A DNA stretch of 5,184 nucleotides, taken from Acidobacteriota bacterium (GTDB taxonomy: Bacteria > Acidobacteriota > Blastocatellia > Pyrinomonadales > Pyrinomonadaceae). Positions 1 to 5,184 of the stretch are shown piece after piece (positions within the stretch are counted from its first letter, which is position 1; the number at the start of each line of letters is the position of its first letter). The position numbers and the translations under genes were made by a program. Where the stretch lies: assembly GCA_019247865.1 (NCBI GenBank), contig JAFBAJ010000663.1, forward strand, positions 1 to 5,184. Direction: 5' to 3'. The notes beneath the pieces are model-generated. The model searched no databases. It was not told the origin of the DNA and saw nothing but the letters and a program-made list of their open reading frames with translations.

Positions 1-38
1 CCCTTTTGCCTTTTTGATCGTGCCCTTTTACCTGAGTG

Positions 39-2846
39 TTACCGCCATTCGCCGACGAGGACGAACGGAGCCCAGTAGAACGGAGCGGAGTATTTCTTGC
101 CCGCGATCATGTTCTGCTGCGCGGCGCGCATGGCCGCGCCGGGAGCCATTCCCGCTCCCGTGAACATGCGCTTGTAGAAGTCCGTCATGAGCTGCGCCGT
201 CGAGTTGTCGGAGACAGACCAGAGGCTCACGCCGACCGTGGGCGCGCCCGCGTACATGAAGGCGCGCGTGAGGCCGATGACGCCCTCGCCGCGCTTCTCT
301 TTGCCGAGGCCCGTCTCGCAGGCCGAGAGCATGACGAGCGGCGCGCCGAGCTTGAGATTGAAGATCTCATCCGTGCGCAGGAAGCCGTCGCCCTGCTTGT
401 TGCCGACGAGCGAAAGGACGAGCCCTGTGAACTGCGGACGCTCTGCATTCAGGAGGCCGTGCGTTGCGACGTGCAGCACGCGATAGTTGCGCAGGTCTTT
501 CGTCGAGACGTTCGCTTCGTTCGCGTTGAGGTCGAGCCACGTGTCGGCCGTGCCGCCGCTCTGCTTGACGATCAAGCCGATCTGCTCTGCCTCTGCGCGC
601 GTGCCGTTGAGGCGTGCGAGCAGAAGGCCCTGTGCGGGAGCGCCGTTCGCCTGTGCGCCGGGCGTCCCGGCCACGTCCGTGAGCGCGCTCGACAAGCCCA
701 GGCCGCGCGTGTCCGCGCCGCCGGCCGTCGTGCCCGCCGCGCCCTTCGCGCGCGGATCGTTCGAGTTAAAGACAGGGTCTGCGACGAGCAGCACGTTCTT
801 GCCCGTGGCCTTGCCCGACGACTGCTTTCGGATGACTCCGAGCACGGAAGACGAAGGGGCGTAGACGATCTCATTCGTCGTCACGAGATAGGGCAGCGCC
901 GAGTAGTCCGTGCCGGTTGTTTTGACCAGAGCCTCGAACGGCACGTAGTTGAGCGCGCCGTCCGCGACGATGAGCATGCGCTTGTCGCCGACCATCGCGG
1001 CGGCGGGCTCGATGACGGTCTTGTAGAGATTGTTGGAGGCGGTCGCAAACGGGCCTGCATTGCCCGCCGCGGGCGGAGCCGCGCCGACGCCCAGGCCGCG
1101 CGAAGGCACCGTGTTGATGCCGGCAATCGGCGTCCGCAGCTTTTCGGGAATCATCGCCGCGCGAAGCTCCAAAGCCTGCTGGTCGACGGCACTGCGCGCG
1201 GGCAGCTTGAAGAGCGAGACGCCGCCCTGCGTGACCGCCCACATGTAAGAGTTCTGCGAGCCGAGATTGTATTCGAGCAGCGCCGTCTTATCATCCAGGA
1301 CCTGCTGCTGCACATCTGCGAGCGAAAGCGGCTGCGGCAGCGTGAGCGAAGCGTACTTGGGACTGGCCGCGCGAATCTGGTTCTCGATGCTGTCGTATTC
1401 GGTCGCGAGCTGTTGCAGCTCCGTTTCGAGCTGCAAGTTCGATTTCTTCTTGTTCTCTTCAGAACTGCCGAGCCCCGCCAGCTCCGTCGCGATCTCCTGC
1501 TGGCGATTGAGGTTGTCCTGCTTCTTCTGCAAGAGGTCTGCGGGCACGCCCTCCGTGATGTTGGCGTTCGATTCGCCGAGCATGTCGAGCAGAGAGCGTG
1601 CGCGGCTCTGTTCGACGATCTTGAAGGCTTCGGCGGCATCGTTGAGCGCCGCGCCCGCTAAGGGTTGTCCCGGCGTCGAAGCCATCAAAGCTCTTTCGGC
1701 CAAAGCTCCGGCCGCTTCGTCGTAGACATCTTTGGTCGTCGCCAGAAAGGTCGAGCGCGATTCGTCCGCGCTGAGACTTCCGGCGCGGATGCCTTCGATG
1801 GTCGTGAGCGCATCACGATAAGCAGCGATGGCTTCCTCTCTGCTCTTGGCGGATTTCGAGTCGGTCCCGGCTCCGGCCATCAGCCACTTGCTCTTGCCGA
1901 GGCCGCGCTGTGCAGGCCACTTGAGGTCCGGGCGATTGTCCTTCTGCGCGCCGTCGCTGGCCTGCGTGTAGAGCTTGATGGCGTCAGGATAGCGACCCTG
2001 CTGGACGGCTATGTCGCCGAGCGAGGTGCGCGAGGCGACGCGCCAGCGACGCGCCTGTCCGAACTTGCCGTACAGCGCATTGTCCGCGGCGGCGAGCGCG
2101 TTGCTGAAGTGCGTCTTGCCGCTGTCGAGCTGGTTGTTGGCGTAGTCGAGACGGCCCATGCCGAGCTCGTAGATGGAATAGAGAATGTAATCGCGATATT
2201 TCTGGCGCTCTTCGTCAATCGTGTTCTTGACGTCCGCGCCGAGCGAAGCCGCATCAGTCGCGGTCGAAAGGCTCGGGCCGCCCGAAGCGATGCTACGCGC
2301 TTTGCCGAAGAGGCCGGTCCCCTTGCTCACCTTCTTCTGCGCCTCTTTGGCCGTGCCCGCCGCGCTGGTGTCGATCTTGGGCACGGTCATCTGTGCGTAA
2401 GCGCTGCGCGCCTCGTTCACGTTGCCGGTGCTGTAGAACATGTCGCCCGTCTTGGCGAGCATCAGGTTGGCGTTGTAGGTATCGTTGGCGGCGGTGAAAG
2501 ATTTGTTCGCCTCCTGATAATGGCTGAGCGCGACCTGGTGCTGTCCCTGACGGCTGTAGAGGTCGCCGAGCGCGTCCTCCGTGGCCGCAGTGCCTTTCGC
2601 GTCCCCGGCCTGCGTAAAGAGCTTGAGCGCCTGTTCGAGCTGGACGAGAGCCTGTTCGGCGTTGCCGCGTTTGAGGAGCGCCTTTCCCTGCTTGAGCGCC
2701 GCGTTGCCGTCCGTTTGCGGCAATGCGGAGGTGAGCGCCGGAGACGCACTCAACGTCTGCGCGCTCGAACGCAATGGAGACTGCAAGCCTGCGACGAGCA
2801 TCGCGCCTGAGAGGCAATATACGAGGGGCCTGGTTAAAGACTTCAT
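39..2846 (-). CDS. Secreted TPR-CHAT protein (caspase-like cysteine peptidase)
   Basis: The protein has 935 residues from the chosen start. Residues 1-29 form a Sec signal peptide: a basic start (MKSLTRP), a hydrophobic core and a likely cut after Ser-Ser-Ala29. There is no lipobox. TPR-like helical repeats lie at about 48-155 and 218-353, split by a Gly/Ala/Ser/Lys-rich insert at 158-210. The SRARSLLDML motif at 414-423, typical of TPR-CHAT proteins, is followed by a Gln/Glu/Lys-rich coiled coil at about 436-495. The CHAT domain fills about 603-935 with family landmarks DGALNYVPFEAL (629-640), ADPVF (689-693), HVATHG with catalytic His796, SACETG with catalytic Cys843, and a C-terminal YWAPFVLVGEW. 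The His/Cys pair is intact, so a protease is expected. The substrate is unknown. The start at 2846 is preferred over an ATG at 2897 because GGAGG lies 6 nt before it and the signal peptide then begins directly. Codons are GC-rich throughout with no frameshift. The family call is firm; activity and location are inferred. Confidence 0.95.
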   Translation of the reverse strand: MKSLTRPLVYCLSGAMLVAGLQSPLRSSAQTLSASPALTSALPQTDGNAALKQGKALLKRGNAEQALVQLEQALKLFTQAGDAKGTAATEDALGDLYSRQGQHQVALSHYQEANKSFTAANDTYNANLMLAKTGDMFYSTGNVNEARSAYAQMTVPKIDTSAAGTAKEAQKKVSKGTGLFGKARSIASGGPSLSTATDAASLGADVKNTIDEERQKYRDYILYSIYELGMGRLDYANNQLDSGKTHFSNALAAADNALYGKFGQARRWRVASRTSLGDIAVQQGRYPDAIKLYTQASDGAQKDNRPDLKWPAQRGLGKSKWLMAGAGTDSKSAKSREEAIAAYRDALTTIEGIRAGSLSADESRSTFLATTKDVYDEAAGALAERALMASTPGQPLAGAALNDAAEAFKIVEQSRARSLLDMLGESNANITEGVPADLLQKKQDNLNRQQEIATELAGLGSSEENKKKSNLQLETELQQLATEYDSIENQIRAASPKYASLTLPQPLSLADVQQQVLDDKTALLEYNLGSQNSYMWAVTQGGVSLFKLPARSAVDQQALELRAAMIPEKLRTPIAGINTVPSRGLGVGAAPPAAGNAGPFATASNNLYKTVIEPAAAMVGDKRMLIVADGALNYVPFEALVKTTGTDYSALPYLVTTNEIVYAPSSSVLGVIRKQSSGKATGKNVLLVADPVFNSNDPRAKGAAGTTAGGADTRGLGLSSALTDVAGTPGAQANGAPAQGLLLARLNGTRAEAEQIGLIVKQSGGTADTWLDLNANEANVSTKDLRNYRVLHVATHGLLNAERPQFTGLVLSLVGNKQGDGFLRTDEIFNLKLGAPLVMLSACETGLGKEKRGEGVIGLTRAFMYAGAPTVGVSLWSVSDNSTAQLMTDFYKRMFTGAGMAPGAAMRAAQQNMIAGKKYSAPFYWAPFVLVGEWR

Positions 2847-2852
2847 GTTGTT

Positions 2853-2857
2853 CCTCC
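2853..2857 (-). promoter_or_regulatory. Shine-Dalgarno site of the TPR-CHAT gene
   Basis: On the minus strand this reads GGAGG, 6 nt before the ATG at 2846. It decides the start: the longer frame beginning at 2897 would place 17 unrelated residues before the signal peptide. Confidence 0.85.
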
Positions 2858-2875
2858 GAAAGAACGAATAAGAAT

Positions 2876-2890
2876 GAAGCGAGGTGCTTC
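2876..2890 (-). other. Small hairpin in the leader of the TPR-CHAT gene
   Basis: GAAGC and GCTTC form a 5-bp stem with a 5-nt loop, about 30 nt before the start codon. It could be chance or a weak 5' UTR element. No convincing -35/-10 pair could be assigned nearby, although the stretch from about 2860 to 2925 is more AT-rich than its surroundings and could hold a promoter. Confidence 0.25.
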
Positions 2891-2940
2891 GGGGCAATTT
2901 AGCAACTTACGATTACAAGGAGCCGATGTGCGATCCGTCC

Positions 2941-3014
2941 GGTCAGTACCGCCTGCGGTCGCGGGCGGGTACACGACATTGATGACCCGCCCGCGACCGC
3001 AGGCGATGCTGACC
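2941..3014. repeat. Long inverted repeat, REP/BIME-like palindrome
   Basis: Two 30-nt arms (2941-2970 and 2985-3014) flank a 14-nt loop. The inner 20 nt of each arm (2951-2970 and 2985-3004) are exact reverse complements, and the outer 10 nt match at 8 positions, with the mismatches at 2947/3008 and 2949/3006. Each arm can also fold partly on itself, because GTACCGCC near 2947 faces GGCGGGTAC ending at 2972. This nested form resembles paired, inverted REP elements mobilised by RAYT transposases. It sits between gene 2 and gene 3 in the direction of transcription, where it could also stabilise mRNA or attenuate read-through. No T-tract follows on either strand, so it is not a standard intrinsic terminator. 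The structure is seen directly; the REP identity is inferred. Confidence 0.8.
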
Positions 3015-3075
3015 TGGTTGCGCTAAACCTGCCAGCACTGAACGCACCGGCGTGCTGTTTCTTGTAACCCGATTT

Positions 3076-3978
3076 TCAGCGATGCACGAGATCGAGCGCG
3101 GTCACCAGCAGGCCGTCGGTCGAAGAGACGTTCATCCGCACCACCGAAGGCTCCGGCGCGCTCTGATCGAGGCCGAGGCCGCGCGTCGTGGCTTCGCGCT
3201 CGCCGGAGGTCTGCGTCTGCCCGTAGGTCTTGCTCTTGCTCACCTTGACGCGCGCATTCAGTGACGACTTGATCTTCGCCCAGTTGCCCGGAGACATCTT
3301 GAGCGGGCAGCTGTTCGGATTCTTGTTGCAGAAATCCACCAGGTCGTCGCCGACGGGAATGCCCGGCAGCGGCTCGCGCGTGATGACGATGTAGAGCCGT
3401 TCGTTGGCAGGCTTCTGGTCAAAGGTGAACCAGCGCAGGCTCTCGCTCGCTTCAAAAGGCGAAGGCACTTCGTAGGGCACGTGCGCATCTATCGCGTTGT
3501 CGCCTTCGTTGAGGCGCGCGTCCGGAAAGATCAGCTCCGGCGGCCCGTCGTTCTCCGTGTGGAAGACGTAGAGATAGCCGTCCGTGTTGGCTTCCATCGA
3601 GAGGCGTATGCGGTCGCCCGCGTAGAAGGTGCGATCCGGGTCAACCCGCATCGCGTCGCCGACGGCGTTGCGCATGTAGAGCGTATAGCCGAGCCCGATC
3701 GGAGAGTTGTCATAGTTCTTGACGACGACCACGGGCGTCTCACCTTTGACGTTCGTCGGGGTGGTTCTCTTCACGTTCCGCTTGGGCGTGGGCTTAGGCG
3801 TCGGCCTGGGCCTGGGTTTCGTCGTGGCCGTGCCGCCACCTCCGCCGACGGGCGGGCGGCTGGTCAGAAAAGCCCCGCGCGTGGTCTCTTCTTCCGGGTC
3901 TTGCTGGGCGCGCGTCATCACCGCAGAGCCTGCCGCGAGAGCTATCGCCAGCAGGGGAACGAATATCTTGGATCGCAT
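3076..3978 (-). CDS. Secreted DUF4384-like protein
   Basis: The protein has 300 residues from the chosen start. Residues 1-24 are a clear signal peptide (MRSKIFVPLLAIALAAG, cut near Thr-Arg-Ala24). Next come an acidic patch, a TTRG motif (Arg34), a run of five glycines at 45-49 and a basic Pro/Thr/Lys/Arg linker at about 54-79, which looks like a flexible wall-spanning spacer. A DUF4384-like beta domain covers about 94-207, with DGYLYVF at 133-139 and LRWFTFDQKP at 181-190. Two cysteines (217 and 224, FCNKNPNSC) could form a disulfide after export. A TTRGLGL motif (Arg266) lies in a C-terminal insert before the last strand, ending LDLVHR. The domain aligns by eye with the gene immediately upstream, so the two are paralogues. 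DUF4384 has no known catalytic activity; it is met in proteins with kinase or caspase-like domains, which fits the CHAT neighbour. The role is unknown; an envelope binding or sensing part is a guess. Confidence 0.9.
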   Translation of the reverse strand: MRSKIFVPLLAIALAAGSAVMTRAQQDPEEETTRGAFLTSRPPVGGGGGTATTKPRPRPTPKPTPKRNVKRTTPTNVKGETPVVVVKNYDNSPIGLGYTLYMRNAVGDAMRVDPDRTFYAGDRIRLSMEANTDGYLYVFHTENDGPPELIFPDARLNEGDNAIDAHVPYEVPSPFEASESLRWFTFDQKPANERLYIVITREPLPGIPVGDDLVDFCNKNPNSCPLKMSPGNWAKIKSSLNARVKVSKSKTYGQTQTSGEREATTRGLGLDQSAPEPSVVRMNVSSTDGLLVTALDLVHR

Positions 3979-3988
3979 CAAATTTACA

Positions 3989-3994
3989 CTCCTC
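3989..3994 (-). promoter_or_regulatory. Shine-Dalgarno site of the secreted DUF4384 gene
   Basis: On the minus strand this reads GAGGAG, 10 nt before the ATG at 3978. An in-frame TTG directly before that ATG would have a 7-nt spacing and could be used instead, adding one residue. The ATG at 4062 has no comparable site and would bury the signal peptide 28 residues inside the protein. The surrounding 86-bp gap is AT-rich (for example TAAAAT at about 4008), but no good -35 partner was found, so the gene may be co-transcribed with the one upstream. Confidence 0.7.
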
Positions 3995-4064
3995 AAAATT
4001 ATTTTAGCAGTTGCCTGAAGTGAGCCTCTTCGATTGGGAGAAAAATTTAGCGGCTCGGACATCC

Positions 4065-5184
4065 TTATTTATGCTCGATCCGCACGTCAAAGACGAGCGG
4101 ATCGTCATCCCCTTTGGCCTGCGGCGACTTGACGGAGACATACGGCTCGGCACTGTTCTCGTCCATGACGTTGGTCGCGGGCGCGTTTGCCTTGTGCTCC
4201 GAGAGAAACGCCTGCCACGCGCTCTGCTGGGAGCTGGTGAGAGGATGGTTGGCCTCTTCGTTGAGAAAAGAGAGAGCCGTCAGCGGCGTTTTGGAGAAGA
4301 TGATGGTGTAGAACTCCGTGCCGGGATTTTTGTCGAGCGTAATCCACTCGATCTGGCCGCCGGCACGCGGAAAAGCATAATCCTGATTGGCCTTCACACT
4401 ATTGTTCTTGACCCCGGTTCCGGCGAGCGGCTGCGCCGTCAGAAAAGTCAGCGGCACATTGTCCTCGCCGGGGCCGACGATGTAGAGATAGCCGTCCTCC
4501 TGCGGCGTGATGTGAAAGCGGAAGGATTGCCCGGAGGCGAGTGGGACGACGGCTGCAACGCGCGCAGGCTTCGCGCCGTCCAGCTCCAGCCAGTACTGCA
4601 TGGCTTCGGCCGCCGCGCCGGTCGTGCCGTTATTCGTGTTGGTGTTGGTGTTGGCGTTTGCGTTCGTGTTGCCGTTCGTGTTGGTGTTGGCCGTCTCGCC
4701 GCTTGAGCTCATGCTTCTCCAGATGAAGAAGCCGCCCACGCCGCCTACTATTAAGAAGAGCAGCAGCACGCCGATGATGATCGGCACCATCGGCGAGCCC
4801 TTTTTGGCCGCCACCTGCGGAGGCGCGGGCGTGTATGAAGGCGTCGGCGCAGATGGAGCGAACGCGTGCTGCTGCTGTTGCTGATACTGCTGCTGTGGCG
4901 GCGGAGACGCGGGCGCGCTCGAAGCGAAGCCTCCGGTCGCGCCTGCGTTCGGATTGGTCGCGATGGTCGCCATCGGCGGCGCGGACTGTTGCGGAGGAGG
5001 AGGCGGCGGCATCGGCTGCGCGAGCGAGGTCGCGGCCGGAGGCGGCTGCTGTCCCTGCGGTCGCGGCGGCGAATCCAGCGTCATGATGGTCGGCGCGCTG
5101 ATGTCCGAGCCGGTCTGTTTCGCCTCTTCGATGCCGGTCGAAAAACCGGGCTCGCCGGTCGGTTGGACGTTCGGCGTCGAGGCC
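4065..5184 (-). CDS. Membrane-anchored DUF4384-like protein, 5' end missing
   Basis: The frame stays open to the window edge, so the N-terminus is not seen. An ATG at 5084 exists, but the 33 codons before it also read as plausible soluble protein (such as TGEPGFSTGIEEAKQTGSD), and no ribosome site is evident there. Counting from that ATG, residues 1-95 are disordered and rich in Pro, Gln and Ala, with a QQQYQQQQQ run at 64-72. A transmembrane helix spans about 99-122 (MVPIIIGVLLLFLIVGGVGGFFIW), preceded by two lysines, which predicts the N-terminus inside and the C-terminus outside. An Asn-Thr linker (133-152) leads to a DUF4384-like domain at about 163-270, with EDGYLYIV (196-203) and IEWITLDKNPGTE (245-257), and the chain ends VRIEHK. 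It is a paralogue of the next gene, 86 bp downstream. The missing cytoplasmic part could be a zinc ribbon, FHA or Ser/Thr kinase domain, by analogy with similar architectures, but nothing here shows which. Confidence 0.88.
   Translation of the reverse strand, partial: ASTPNVQPTGEPGFSTGIEEAKQTGSDISAPTIMTLDSPPRPQGQQPPPAATSLAQPMPPPPPPQQSAPPMATIATNPNAGATGGFASSAPASPPPQQQYQQQQQHAFAPSAPTPSYTPAPPQVAAKKGSPMVPIIIGVLLLFLIVGGVGGFFIWRSMSSSGETANTNTNGNTNANANTNTNTNNGTTGAAAEAMQYWLELDGAKPARVAAVVPLASGQSFRFHITPQEDGYLYIVGPGEDNVPLTFLTAQPLAGTGVKNNSVKANQDYAFPRAGGQIEWITLDKNPGTEFYTIIFSKTPLTALSFLNEEANHPLTSSQQSAWQAFLSEHKANAPATNVMDENSAEPYVSVKSPQAKGDDDPLVFDVRIEHK
4629..4688 (-). repeat. Degenerate hexamer repeat coding the Asn-Thr linker
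   Basis: On the plus strand the unit is GTGTTG with variants (GCGTTC, GCGTTT, GCCGTT). On the coding strand it gives Asn-Thr, Asn-Ala and Asn-Gly pairs. It encodes a flexible hydrophilic stalk between the membrane helix and the external DUF4384 domain. Its length may vary by slippage between strains. Confidence 0.85.
4719..4790 (-). other. Transmembrane helix segment of the anchored protein
   Basis: This codes for about 24 hydrophobic residues with no charge, flanked by Lys-Lys on the N-terminal side and Arg-Ser on the other. It is the only membrane span visible in the window apart from the two signal peptides. Confidence 0.85.
4869..4895 (-). repeat. Glutamine-codon run (CAG/CAA)
   Basis: Nine codons give QQQYQQQQQ inside the Pro-rich cytoplasmic region. 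It reads as CTG/TTG triplets on the plus strand. It is a low-complexity segment, probably disordered and prone to length change. Confidence 0.8.

Noticed and set aside
1..38. Terminator after the CHAT gene
   Set aside because: The 38 bp left of the stop codon contain A/T-rich runs but no inverted repeat; the true end of the transcript lies outside the window.
1896..1907. A further Arg-Gly-Leu-Gly match (QRGLGKS) in the CHAT protein as another processing site
   Set aside because: It lies inside a TPR helix at a position where family members commonly have Gly-Leu-Gly, so it is explained by the fold.
36..2810. Two long plus-strand open frames (36-1661 and 1665-2810) opposite the CHAT gene
   Set aside because: They are very rich in Arg, Ala and Val, show no domain or signal, and mirror the GC-rich codons of the well-supported minus-strand gene. 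They are antisense shadows.
39..2846. CRISPR-associated TPR-CHAT (Csx29/Craspase type) identity
   Set aside because: The protein has an export signal, and no CRISPR array or cas gene is visible in the window.
2847..2897. Longer start of the TPR-CHAT gene at 2897
   Set aside because: It adds 17 residues before a good signal peptide and ignores the strong GGAGG placed 6 nt before the ATG at 2846.
3033..3057. CAGCAC/GTGCTG inverted repeat just after the stop of the secreted DUF4384 gene, as a terminator
   Set aside because: Only 6 bp with a 13-nt loop and no run of T after it; too weak to call.
3979..4062. Longer start of the secreted DUF4384 gene at 4062, 2 nt after the upstream stop codon
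   Set aside because: The tight spacing looks like translational coupling, but no well-spaced ribosome site exists and the added 28 residues would precede the signal peptide. The ATG at 3978 with GAGGAG is better.

Overview
The window is a compact, GC-rich stretch in which all three recognisable genes lie on the minus strand, so transcription runs from high to low coordinates. In transcription order they are: (1) the 3' part of a membrane-anchored protein whose external domain is DUF4384-like (4065 to the right edge, start not in the window); (2) a secreted DUF4384-like protein (3076-3978); and (3) a secreted TPR-CHAT protein, a caspase-fold cysteine peptidase with an intact His/Cys pair (39-2846). 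No tRNA, rRNA, CRISPR array or transposase gene is visible.

Organism: the combination of exported TPR-CHAT proteins, DUF4384 proteins, Asn-Thr linkers after a single transmembrane helix and high GC suggests Acidobacteriota, perhaps Blastocatellia. This is an impression from protein style, not a proof.

Layout: genes 1 and 2 are separated by 86 bp and genes 2 and 3 by 229 bp. The larger gap holds a long near-perfect inverted repeat of REP/BIME type. Genes 2 and 3 have convincing Shine-Dalgarno sequences that place their starts well inside the longest open frames, directly before good signal peptides.

How the genes may work together (inference): the two DUF4384-like proteins are paralogues, one on a membrane stalk and one released into the envelope, and the third protein is an exported caspase-like peptidase. 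All three working domains are predicted to be outside the cytoplasm. A short motif, Thr-Arg-Gly-Leu-Gly-Leu, occurs in a loop of the CHAT protein and in a C-terminal insertion of the secreted DUF4384 protein that its paralogue lacks. This raises a testable idea that the peptidase processes itself and its neighbour after arginine. The sequence does not prove this.
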